64,000 nt of DNA from Magnetococcales bacterium. GTDB taxonomy: Bacteria; Pseudomonadota; Magnetococcia; Magnetococcales; JADFWU01. A model generated the notes under the pieces. The model did not search any database, was not told the origin of the DNA, and worked only from the letters and a program-made list of their open reading frames with translations. This document shows positions 10,121 through 18,178 of the stretch, piece by piece (within the stretch, counting starts at the first letter, position 1; every line of letters begins with the position of its first letter). The position numbers and the translations under genes are program-made. The stretch lies in assembly GCA_015234045.1 (NCBI GenBank), contig JADFWU010000001.1, positions 191,943 to 255,942 of the forward strand, written 5' to 3'.

Positions 10121-12609
10121 GCACTCTGCTCCTGTTGCTGTTCAAACCGTTTAGGTAGGGGATCGGGTTTCAGTGGCAAGGTAAAGGTAAAGGTCGATCC
10201 CTGGCCAAGTGTGCTGTTGACTTGTATTTTGCCTTGATATTGCATGATGATTTTTCGAGTAATCGCCAGGCCCATGCCGATGGTTTCTAAATCGTCACGG
10301 GGTTGGAGTGTTTGAAAAACTTGGAAAATCTTTTCAAAATAGCGCGAGTCAATGCCTGGTCCGGTATCACTGATCTGAAACTGATACCAATGATCACGCT
10401 GTTGCCAGTTGATGGTAACATGTCCTGTTGGTTGTTCCATGAAACGTATGGCATTGTCCAGCAGATGATGGAAAATCTGTTCAGCACGCCGTTCGTCAAA
10501 ATGAATGTTGGGTAAAGGGATTGGGATCTGGATATCAATCTGATCTGACGGTTCAATCTGCTTGATAATACGTTTGATCAGGCGGTTTAGATTGACATCA
10601 GTCAGTGTGTCATTGATCCGGGATACCTTGGTGTATTGCAGCAAGGCATCGATGAGATCATTGATGCGTGTGGCGCGTCGTGCCAATAACTCGACCATCT
10701 CCGTACCATCAGCGTCCAGTTGTTGACCGTAATCGGAAACAATCCAGTTGGCCAATGATCCGATGCTTCGAAAAGGGGCTTTGAGATCATGGGAAATAAT
10801 GTGGGCAAAGTCATCCAACTCGCTGTTGGCTTGTTCCAGCTCGGAAAGAAGTTTCTCCTGTCCGGCCTCGATGCGTACGCGCTCTTGAATCTCAGTCTCT
10901 AAGCGCTGGTTGAGTTGATCTCGATTCTGGACCTGTTCCACCAGTTTCATGTTGAGCATTTTGAGATCCAACTGCTGATCAGACAGCGTTTGATTTTGAT
11001 TCAAAGTGCGCTGGTAGGTGGCTAACAGTAGATTTAAGATCTGCCGTCGTGTAGAGGTGATCACATAAGTCTGGTCACCAAATGAAACTTCTAAACCGGG
11101 CGCATTGGCGGACTCTGCACTGTCAGCGGAATTGCTCTGTTTTAGGATCTCAGCAATATGGAGCAGAATATCCGCTTCCTGCCAGGGTTTGGTCAGATAG
11201 TTGTCTGCACCGGCATCCAAGCCTTTTAGAATCTCGCCAGGATTGGTCAATGCGGTGAGTAGAATGACCGGAATATGTTTGATTGCCGGGTCACTCTTGA
11301 TGGCCTGACACAGTTCAAAACCATCCATTCGCGGCATGGACACATCAGAAACGATCAGCTCAGGGTGTTCCTGATGGGTTTTTTCCAGCCCTTCCTGACC
11401 ATCTTTGGCTGTTGTAATACGATAGCCATTTTGTTGAAGGGTCTTTTTGAGTTTAAAAGCTTGGGTTGGACTGTCTTCAACAATGAGTAGGTGTGGGCCG
11501 TTGGTTTCCAGTTCGGGTGAGGGCGTACTCTCTGACAGTCCCGACAGGGTGATTAACGCTTTGCCAATATCAGCACCGGACAAAATATATCGTGCCGCAC
11601 CCAATTGCATGGCTTGACGCGGTAGATCAAAGGAGAGTGCGCTATCTCGACTTTGTACCAGTGTGACACCACCTGCTTGATAAATCGCCTGAAGACCGCG
11701 CAAACCATCCGTGCCTGCACCGGAGAGCAAAACACCCGCTACTGTTTCCCCTAAATGACGCGCAGCAGACTCCATTATACGGCTGATGGATGGGCGGCGA
11801 TTGTTGATGGGCGGGCTCTCATCCAGCCGCACACGGCCCCGATTATCCAAATAGATATGGTTATCAGCTGGTGGCAGATAGATGGCACCAGGTGCAGGGA
11901 CGGTATTATCTTCCAAAATATGAATTGGCATGCGTACATGCTGTGAGAGCCATCCAGCTAATTCGGGCATCAATTGGGCGGGTAGATGAACAATGCACAA
12001 AATCGGGGCTGGAAAGGTGGTGGACAGAGGAGCCAGAACCTCTTTGATAGCCTGTGGACCACCTAACGTTGCGCCAACAATGACCATATTCAGTGCGGGT
12101 GCTGGTTTGTCCGGTAACGGTGTTGGCCGATGCTGTAGATCGCTCTCCTTGGGGAGTGCCGCATGGTTGATACGTGCCAGAATACGAACCCGTTTGGCCA
12201 GTCTCTGGCGTTCATCCAGGTCACCTTGAAACAGATCGGAGAGCGGTGTTGGAAACAGATCAGCGGCACCGGCTTCCAGTAAGTGGAACAGATTACACTC
12301 TTCCTGATCCTTGCTGTTTACACTGTAAAGCAGAATGGGCAAGGCGCTTTTCTGTAGTATCTTACGGATAAAATGGTGTAGTTCCAGAACCGGATGATTG
12401 AGATTGGCACAGATCACCTGAACATTCAGATCATCCAGTTGGTTGATGCCATCTTGAGTCGATTTAGCGCTGCCAACCACGGTAATATCGGATTGAGATT
12501 CCAGATCGCGCCGAATCATGGTGAGTGCCAAGGGCGCACTTTCTAAAATGAATACCCGAATAGGCGTGGGCGTGGCGGGATGGATTCCTGAATCTGTATC
12601 AGCCATCAA
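10117..12609 (-). CDS. Pseudo-receiver / CheB-like / receiver / histidine kinase fusion
   Basis: An 830-residue cytoplasmic fusion. Residues 15-130 resemble the CheB receiver but lack its key residues: the phospho-acceptor Asp is Asn69 (VICANLNHP), the acidic pair is replaced (FILESA) and the switch Lys is Thr (LFPTPL). Residues about 173-355 are a CheB methylesterase-like domain. His208 (IVHLPAQ) and Asp301 (GAGTDGLRGL) are kept, but the nucleophile serine of GASTGG is Thr181 (GATLGG). A normal receiver follows (Asp422 in VSDVSMPRMDG), then a coiled coil, a phospho-acceptor His607 (IISHDLKAPFRSI) and an ATPase domain (ISDTGPGID). ATG start. It sits where cheB would be expected, yet probably lacks normal demethylase activity. 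It may act as a scaffold that senses receptor state for its kinase end (inference). Confidence 0.9.
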   Translation of the reverse strand: MMADTDSGIHPATPTPIRVFILESAPLALTMIRRDLESQSDITVVGSAKSTQDGINQLDDLNVQVICANLNHPVLELHHFIRKILQKSALPILLYSVNSKDQEECNLFHLLEAGAADLFPTPLSDLFQGDLDERQRLAKRVRILARINHAALPKESDLQHRPTPLPDKPAPALNMVIVGATLGGPQAIKEVLAPLSTTFPAPILCIVHLPAQLMPELAGWLSQHVRMPIHILEDNTVPAPGAIYLPPADNHIYLDNRGRVRLDESPPINNRRPSISRIMESAARHLGETVAGVLLSGAGTDGLRGLQAIYQAGGVTLVQSRDSALSFDLPRQAMQLGAARYILSGADIGKALITLSGLSESTPSPELETNGPHLLIVEDSPTQAFKLKKTLQQNGYRITTAKDGQEGLEKTHQEHPELIVSDVSMPRMDGFELCQAIKSDPAIKHIPVILLTALTNPGEILKGLDAGADNYLTKPWQEADILLHIAEILKQSNSADSAESANAPGLEVSFGDQTYVITSTRRQILNLLLATYQRTLNQNQTLSDQQLDLKMLNMKLVEQVQNRDQLNQRLETEIQERVRIEAGQEKLLSELEQANSELDDFAHIISHDLKAPFRSIGSLANWIVSDYGQQLDADGTEMVELLARRATRINDLIDALLQYTKVSRINDTLTDVNLNRLIKRIIKQIEPSDQIDIQIPIPLPNIHFDERRAEQIFHHLLDNAIRFMEQPTGHVTINWQQRDHWYQFQISDTGPGIDSRYFEKIFQVFQTLQPRDDLETIGMGLAITRKIIMQYQGKIQVNSTLGQGSTFTFTLPLKPDPLPKRFEQQQEQSA

Positions 12610-12627
12610 AGATCCTGTCTATTCTAA

Positions 12628-12786
12628 AGGACCACGGAAAAAATTCATCATCCCATTCACTGGTCTCTTGATCCGTCCACTGCGTTCCAGAAAGGGTTAC
12701 GTGCAATAAGCACGCGCCCCTTTCTGCGCCTTGCGGACGAATCAATATCCTGCGCGACTGGGATGATGAATTCTTTCCGTGGCCCT
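12628..12786. repeat. Family A inverted-repeat element, copy 1 (MITE-like)
   Basis: A 159-bp element bounded by 28-bp inverted ends (12628-12655 and 12759-12786, 26 of 28 positions matching). A second copy at 32916-33074 differs at about 4 of 159 positions. Further inverted pairs lie inside (a cagaaaggg/ccctttctg pair and a ttgatccgtcc/ggacgaatcaa pair), so the whole element can fold into one long hairpin. There is no room for a transposase gene. It lies in the intergenic gap between the CheB-hybrid gene and the CheY-like regulator gene. Confidence 0.9.
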
Positions 12787-12854
12787 AATTGCGCGAGCAC
12801 TTGTGTTCAGTGCAATGCCCCAGTGTTTAAACCGCATTCTGACCAGCTCAAAGA

Positions 12855-13256
12855 TCAGCTGAGTAAACCCAAGTTTTTCAGCTTGTCGGTCAGTGTGCCA
12901 TGATTCACTGGTTTGACCATGTAATCAGTTGCGCCATCGCGATAGTAGGCTTTTATCACATCCTTAGGTGAGTCGAGCGCGGTGACCATGATGATTTTTA
13001 CTTCTCCCGAGGGATGAATGCCAAGCTCTTTTTCCTTGGTGCGGATGGCGCTGACTGCTTTGTGACCATCCATCTCCGGCATCATGATATCCATAAGGAT
13101 TAAATTATAAGGTTCACCATCCGCATGGGCCATGACAAAGGCATCAACCGCTTCTTGACCATCCACAACCATATCACTACTGGCATTATGTTGACTCATC
13201 AGTTTTTGTAGCAACATGCGATTATTGAACTCATCATCAGCAATCAAGACTTTCAT
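12855..13256 (-). CDS. Single-domain CheY-like response regulator
   Basis: A 133-residue stand-alone receiver: acidic pocket VLIADDEFNNRM, phospho-acceptor in LILMDIMMPEMDG, switch Thr in IMVTALDS and Lys in MVKPVNHG. No DNA-binding or enzymatic output domain. The ATG at 13254-13256 is preferred over an in-frame GTG 18 bp upstream because a G-rich run just before it can serve as ribosome-binding site. It probably shuttles phosphate from one of the kinases of the cluster to an unknown target. It is separated from the CheB-hybrid gene by a family A element and from the upstream kinase gene by a family B element. Confidence 0.9.
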   Translation of the reverse strand: MKVLIADDEFNNRMLLQKLMSQHNASSDMVVDGQEAVDAFVMAHADGEPYNLILMDIMMPEMDGHKAVSAIRTKEKELGIHPSGEVKIIMVTALDSPKDVIKAYYRDGATDYMVKPVNHGTLTDKLKNLGLLS

Positions 13257-13291
13257 ATTCCCCCCCCCTAACACAGGTCACTATAGTAGTA

Positions 13292-13396
13292 GTTTCGTCT
13301 AAAATATGAACAGTCAGCCGTTCCAGCCCTGGTGATGTTTTTGCTCTGATGATCTGCTTCGCATATCAAAAGCGGCGCAAAAACATCACCAGGGCT
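13292..13396. repeat. Family B repeat, copy 1, with 20-bp perfect hairpin
   Basis: Starts with a block of about 45 bp shared with 34222-34274 and 60028-60072 (core gaacagtcagccgttccagc). In this copy the block runs into a perfect inverted repeat: 20 bp at 13325-13344 pairing with 13377-13396 around a 32-nt loop. It lies between the CheY-like gene and the large hybrid kinase gene. It could attenuate read-through between them, but there is no clear T-run for a standard terminator. Confidence 0.8.
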
Positions 13397-13483
13397 TCCA
13401 CTCAAGTTGTAATTCATTGTCTAATTTCGGATCGAAATCACTATATCTGAACAAATTACTCTACCATCGGTATCTCTGTCTGG

Positions 13484-16400
13484 CTACAACTCTGATAACC
13501 GTTCTTCAAGGATTTCCAGGTGTTTATTAGCTTTGACCATATCCTCTTTACGGGCTGCGAGAATAAAATGAAAAGCGGATTGCCTGATTGTGCTGATACC
13601 TTGGGATTCTGCTACTCGTTTCATTTTTTGACCAAGGGCTTCAACGCGTTCGGGTTCATTGGCGGTCAGTGCTTCTTTTAACACGGTAAGCAACTCAAAC
13701 ATAATCATTTTGAACTGCTCGGTATCTGGACAATTTGACGCACTTTTAGCCGCTTTTTTGGCCATCAGTGCTTGAGCGCGTTTACGCATGGTTTCTTTGT
13801 CTGGTCGATTGGGGCGGCGGGTTTGGTTGCGCTTGTCCATCACCCGTTCCAGCTCTCCCAACAATGTTTTGGCATGATAGGGCTTGGTGACAAAGCCATC
13901 CATGCCCACTGCTTTGGCTTGTTCTCGGTGATCATCCAAAGCGTGGGCTGTTGTGGCGATTACTGGAATACGGGTGTTGAAACGCGGTGCCCGGTGATTG
14001 CGGATTTTCTGTGTGGTTTCAAATCCATTCATGTCGCCAATGAGTTTGAGATCCATCAGGACTACGTCAAATCGCTCGGTCTCCAGTATGGTAAGAGCCA
14101 GGGAACCGGAATCTGCAATCACCGCATTACAGCCGTGGCGCTTGAGAATCTCCATGGTGGTACGTTGACTGCCGGGATCATCTTCTACCAGGAGAATTCG
14201 CCAGTCGCGTTTTTTTGCAGCCTTTTGGATGCCTGTATTGTGTTCGATTGGCGTAAATATGCGCTGTAGTTCTTCCCGTTTAACCGGTTTAATTAAACAA
14301 CGGGCGTTCACATCTTTAGCAAGAGCGATATCATCTTTACGGTGGTTGGCTTTGAGCATCAGTCCGATGGGACCGCTAAAATTGATTTTATTTCTCAGCG
14401 TGCCAGCCAGTTCAAAACCACCGATATCCGGCATTCGGCTGTCGAGAATGACCGCATCAAATGGGCGACCAAGATTCTGAGCATTTTGGATCAGCTCCAG
14501 ACCATTGAGGCCGTTTGCTGTTGTTTCCACTTGGGCACCGAAACCGGTGAAAATTTCTTGAATAATGGTCCGGTTGATCTTGCTGCTGTCCATAACCAAA
14601 ATAGTGCGTTTTGACCAGCTGTTGTCCTGTATTTCAGTAAGAGGGCGCTTGAGGGTTTTGACCTGACTGGTAAAGGTAAATGTACTGCCTTTATGTTCTT
14701 CACTCTTAACCCGAATCTCTCCACCCATGAGTGCGACAAGGCGTTGAGAGATTGCCAGTCCCAAACCCGTTCCACCATGCTTGCGCGTGGTACTGCCATC
14801 CACTTGAGTAAAATTATCGAAAATTGCGCTGACGCGATGGGCTGGGATACCAATTCCAGTATCAATAATTGAAATAATCAGTTCGGTATCTCTGTTTTCA
14901 GACAGTTTATACTGAACATCCAGGATGATTTCGCCCTCTTCGGTGAACTTGATGGCATTGTTGAGTAAGTTAACGACTACCTGTCTCAAACGGGCCGGAT
15001 CGCCGCGCACCTGTTCTGGAATAAAGGGGTCAACTCGGCAGTAGATACCAAGTCCCTTACGATGGGCCTGAATGGCCAACGCTTCGCTGGCCTTTTCAAA
15101 TAGACCGCGTGGATTGAATGTGATCGACTCCAGTTCCAGTTTTCCGGCTTCGATTTTGGAAAAATCCAGAATGCCGTTAAGCAGAGAAAGCAGAGACTCT
15201 GCCGACTCCAAAACAATGGATAGAAATTTATTCTGTTCTGGATTCAGTGATGTCTGAAGGGTGAGTTCGGTCATGCCGATAATGGCGTTCATCGGCGTGC
15301 GGATTTCGTGGCTCATGTTGGCAAGAAAGTCGCTTTTGGCACGGCTGGCAGATTCGGCCAGCTCTTTTGCTTGCTTCAGATCCGCTTCCATTTGTGTTCG
15401 CTGGATAATACCAGCCAGTGTATCTGCAATGGAAATCAGGAACGATACTTCTTCAGGATTGCTTTTTGTGCCTTGTCTGACATAGAGATTCAAGATGCCA
15501 AACAGCTGTTGATCAGAATCAATGGGCACAATATATTGACCGTGATCGTTGATGTCGGTCTGTTCTGAATCTGCAATCGGAATATAGCAACCATTATCTT
15601 TTTGAACATGGCCGGTATAGATTAACTCACGGGTTTGAGCGGCTTTTCCGCACAAACAATGCCCAAAGGATATGTTGTGGCACGCTTTGGTGATTGTAGG
15701 CACCATGCCTCTATGGGCGTACATGGTCAGCGTATCACTGTTTTCCTGATCTACCAGAAATATAGAGCCTCGTTTCTCCAATGCTAACCATGAAATGGAA
15801 AGAATATGGTTGAGAATGCGGTCCAGTTGGTCATGCAGGTCGATGGACTCTAAAGAGACTTGCAGCACTTTGCTGATGGTACGTTGAATATCGTGATTGC
15901 GTCGAACGCGCTCCTCAATGGCTTTTTGTTCGGTAATGTTACGTAACACGCCCATGGAGCCGATACGCTCGCCAGAACCACTTTTCAACGGTGAGGCTGA
16001 GAGAAAGCTTATGAATGTGGTGCCATCCAGGCGGCGATTGGTCACTTCACCAGAAAAGGCATTATCCAGATCCAGGGCATGGGTTATGGCGTGATATTGA
16101 TCGGATTGAGCGTAAAGTAGTGAGAGTGGTTGACCGATCATCTCACTCCGGCTACAGGAAAAATTGTCCTGAGCGGCTTTGTTGAACTCTATGATATTGT
16201 GTTGCTGATCCACACCGATGATCATGTCCAGGGAGCTGTCTACCAGTCTTTGAGCGTACTCTCTGGCATTGCCGAGATTTTCCATGGCCTGTTTGTGGCG
16301 AACCGCTTTTTTTACCACCACTGGTAACAGTTGCAGATAGTTGCGATCATGGTCTTTGATCATATAGTCAAAGGCACCGGCCTTCATGGCTTGAACCGCG

Positions 16401-16666
16401 ACTTCTTCGTCACCACCACCGGTAACAACGATGGTTGGAATCAGGCCAACAGCGTCAAAGATGTCCAGAGCCGTACCATCACCGAGTCGAAAATCAGCAA
16501 TGATCACGTCAAAATCGTTTTGTCCCAGGGCTTCACGTGCGGAAGAGAGCGAACCGGCAATGGTAAACAGGTAGGGCAGCTTCTCACGCCGTACCAGACG
16601 CTTGAAGGCCATTTGATCCACCGTGTCATCTTCCACCAAAAGCAGTTTATACTTGGCTTCAGTCAT
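13484..16666 (-). CDS. Hybrid histidine kinase: REC-PAS-GAF-HisKA-HATPase-REC-REC
   Basis: A 1060-residue cytoplasmic kinase without membrane helices. In order: an N-terminal receiver ([22 protein letters not shown]; about 5-125), a PAS domain (about 135-255), a GAF domain (about 275-430, with the cysteine-bearing FGHCLCGKA), a HisKA domain with [15 protein letters not shown], and an ATPase domain ([20 protein letters not shown]). A receiver with an incomplete acidic pocket (LVMDSSKIN, but [11 protein letters not shown]) and a full receiver ([18 protein letters not shown]) follow. The last 100 or so residues are helical and could be a degenerate Hpt, but no clear phospho-acceptor motif is seen. 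ATG start. It is first in the co-directional chemosensory run and could be a cytosolic input to it. Confidence 0.93.
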   Translation of the reverse strand: MTEAKYKLLLVEDDTVDQMAFKRLVRREKLPYLFTIAGSLSSAREALGQNDFDVIIADFRLGDGTALDIFDAVGLIPTIVVTGGGDEEVAVQAMKAGAFDYMIKDHDRNYLQLLPVVVKKAVRHKQAMENLGNAREYAQRLVDSSLDMIIGVDQQHNIIEFNKAAQDNFSCSRSEMIGQPLSLLYAQSDQYHAITHALDLDNAFSGEVTNRRLDGTTFISFLSASPLKSGSGERIGSMGVLRNITEQKAIEERVRRNHDIQRTISKVLQVSLESIDLHDQLDRILNHILSISWLALEKRGSIFLVDQENSDTLTMYAHRGMVPTITKACHNISFGHCLCGKAAQTRELIYTGHVQKDNGCYIPIADSEQTDINDHGQYIVPIDSDQQLFGILNLYVRQGTKSNPEEVSFLISIADTLAGIIQRTQMEADLKQAKELAESASRAKSDFLANMSHEIRTPMNAIIGMTELTLQTSLNPEQNKFLSIVLESAESLLSLLNGILDFSKIEAGKLELESITFNPRGLFEKASEALAIQAHRKGLGIYCRVDPFIPEQVRGDPARLRQVVVNLLNNAIKFTEEGEIILDVQYKLSENRDTELIISIIDTGIGIPAHRVSAIFDNFTQVDGSTTRKHGGTGLGLAISQRLVALMGGEIRVKSEEHKGSTFTFTSQVKTLKRPLTEIQDNSWSKRTILVMDSSKINRTIIQEIFTGFGAQVETTANGLNGLELIQNAQNLGRPFDAVILDSRMPDIGGFELAGTLRNKINFSGPIGLMLKANHRKDDIALAKDVNARCLIKPVKREELQRIFTPIEHNTGIQKAAKKRDWRILLVEDDPGSQRTTMEILKRHGCNAVIADSGSLALTILETERFDVVLMDLKLIGDMNGFETTQKIRNHRAPRFNTRIPVIATTAHALDDHREQAKAVGMDGFVTKPYHAKTLLGELERVMDKRNQTRRPNRPDKETMRKRAQALMAKKAAKSASNCPDTEQFKMIMFELLTVLKEALTANEPERVEALGQKMKRVAESQGISTIRQSAFHFILAARKEDMVKANKHLEILEERLSEL

Positions 16667-16815
16667 CGAGAAATATGTGACTCCCGGATGGAGGGTGAAT
16701 GATAGGGATCAACAGGCTTTTGTATTGGTGGTACTATAAAGTATAACATCTGTACAGATTTTTCATCTGCTCTGTGTGTTTAGGGTCGCGGAAAAAATAG
16801 ACAGGATACATCATT
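16667..16815. promoter_or_regulatory. Divergent intergenic region with a family A-like end
   Basis: A 149-bp gap between the divergent hybrid-kinase and cysM starts, so it should hold promoters for both. At about 16782-16796 it has the segment agggtcgcggaaaaaat, resembling a family A terminus (agggccacggaaaaaat) but without a matching second end. AGGA at 16801-16804 is a plausible cysM ribosome-binding site. No confident -35/-10 pair was picked. Confidence 0.4.
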
Positions 16816-17706
16816 ATGGCAACACTGGAAGCCACCATTGGCATCTCACCACTTGTTCGGCTTAACAAGCTGGACGCACCGTATAAAAATGTTCGGATCA
16901 TGGCCAAACTGGAAGGGAGTAATCCCGGCGGTTCGGTAAAGGACCGTGCAGCACTGGGTATGTTCATGGGTGCTGAAGCCCGTGGTGAACTGACACCGGG
17001 TACACGTATTATCGAACCCACCAGCGGTAATACCGGTATTGCTCTGGCAATGATCGCAGCTCGACGGGGCTATGATCTGACGCTGGTGATGCCGGAGAGT
17101 ATGAGCCTGGAACGCCGTTCTACCATGACCGCCTATGGTGCGGATATCGCGTTGACACCTGCTGAAGCCAGTATGGAGGGCGCAATTGATCTGGCGCGGC
17201 AGATGGTTGAAGCGGGTGAGGGGATCATGTTTGATCAATTCTCCAATGCAGATAACTGGAAAGCCCATTACCGCACCACTGGCCCTGAAATTTGGGAAGA
17301 TACCGGCGGCCGTGTAACCCATTTTGTCAGCGCCATGGGTACGACTGGCACGATCATGGGTGTGTCGCGTGCATTGAAAGAGCGCAATTCCACTATTGAA
17401 ATCGTTGGTGTTCAACCGGAAGAAGGCTCGCAAATCCCAGGTATTCGCCGCTGGCCGGTGGCGTATCTCCCCAAGATATTTGATCCCAAACGGGTAGATC
17501 AGGTATGGGATGTGTCCGAAGAAGCAGCGCGAGAAATGACCCATCGTCTGGCCAAGGAAGAGGGGGTCTTTGCGGGTATGTCTTCGGGTGGTGCAGTGGC
17601 CGTGGCTGAAGGGTTGGCCAGTGAGTTGGAAGAGCCAGGTATGATCGTGGTCATCCTGCCTGATCGTGGTGACCGATATCTTTCTACAGATCTGTTTACA
17701 GGCTGA
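16816..17706 (+). CDS. cysM: Cysteine synthase B
   Basis: A 296-residue PLP-dependent beta-replacement enzyme that makes cysteine from O-acetylserine and sulfide or thiosulfate. The PLP lysine lies in NPGGSVKDRAA (about residue 42), the substrate loop in EPTSGNTGIALA, and the phosphate-binding glycine loop in GTTGTIMGVS. The length and the motif GVQPEEGSQIPGIRRWP fit the CysM subgroup rather than the longer CysK. ATG start with an upstream AGGA. The gene is alone on its strand between two kinase genes, followed by a small gene 148 bp downstream. No other cysteine-biosynthesis gene is nearby. Confidence 0.93.
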   Translation: MATLEATIGISPLVRLNKLDAPYKNVRIMAKLEGSNPGGSVKDRAALGMFMGAEARGELTPGTRIIEPTSGNTGIALAMIAARRGYDLTLVMPESMSLERRSTMTAYGADIALTPAEASMEGAIDLARQMVEAGEGIMFDQFSNADNWKAHYRTTGPEIWEDTGGRVTHFVSAMGTTGTIMGVSRALKERNSTIEIVGVQPEEGSQIPGIRRWPVAYLPKIFDPKRVDQVWDVSEEAAREMTHRLAKEEGVFAGMSSGGAVAVAEGLASELEEPGMIVVILPDRGDRYLSTDLFTG

Positions 17707-17854
17707 TAGTCAGCGCGCATGATACGCTTTGAAGTGTACGAAAATACAGACCTATTTGGCTGCAATTGATAGATCATTGCTTGAATCCATGGTTTATCAG
17801 TGGTAAAGAGAACGGTCTGAATATTTTCAATAATCATGTTGGGGAGGAAATAAC

Positions 17855-18094
17855 ATGGGTAAGAAAGTAAAAATTAAAGACAAGGCCATGCGTCAGAAAT
17901 ACGGCGGGAAAAAGATGAAAGCCGCTGTGATGGAAGATATGGCACGTCAAGAAGAAGTTGCACGTTTACAAGCGCTTGCCGCAGCTGGTGCTGAAGTAAT
18001 CAGCGAGCTTGGTGAAGGCGCAGCTGAAGCAGTTGATGCTGTGGAAGATGCCGCTGAAGCCGTTGAAGAAGTTGCAGAAAAAGCCGCTGAATAA
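17855..18094 (+). CDS. Small Ala/Glu-rich protein of unknown function
   Basis: A 79-residue protein. The first 25 residues are strongly basic (MGKKVKIKDKAMRQKYGGKK); the rest is acidic, Ala/Glu/Val-rich and predicted helical, with repeated AEAVDAVEDAAEAVEE-like steps. That makes a polarised, amphipathic molecule. A strong ribosome-binding site (GGGGAGGAAATAAC) sits just before the ATG, which makes real translation likely. No family recognised. It lies 148 bp after cysM and converges with the BvgS-like kinase gene. It might bind nucleic acid with its basic end or form a coiled coil, but neither is shown. Confidence 0.7.
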   Translation: MGKKVKIKDKAMRQKYGGKKMKAAVMEDMARQEEVARLQALAAAGAEVISELGEGAAEAVDAVEDAAEAVEEVAEKAAE

Positions 18095-18120
18095 GTTTTC
18101 TGAGCGCTTTTAGAAGAATC

Positions 18121-18166
18121 AATCAGCTACGGTATTCATGGTTCACGATGGCTGCCGTGGCTGATT
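18121..18166. terminator. Hairpin between convergent genes
   Basis: A 12-bp inverted repeat with one G-T wobble (18121-18132 with 18155-18166) and a 22-nt loop between two convergent genes. No good T-run on either side, so it is a candidate bidirectional terminator only. Confidence 0.4.
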
Positions 18167-18178
18167 CGTCCCGCTTTA

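Noticed and set aside
16846-17544. 232-codon minus-strand open frame over cysM
   Set aside because: Shadow of the cysM coding frame; His/Arg/Thr-rich translation without hydrophobic core or family signature.
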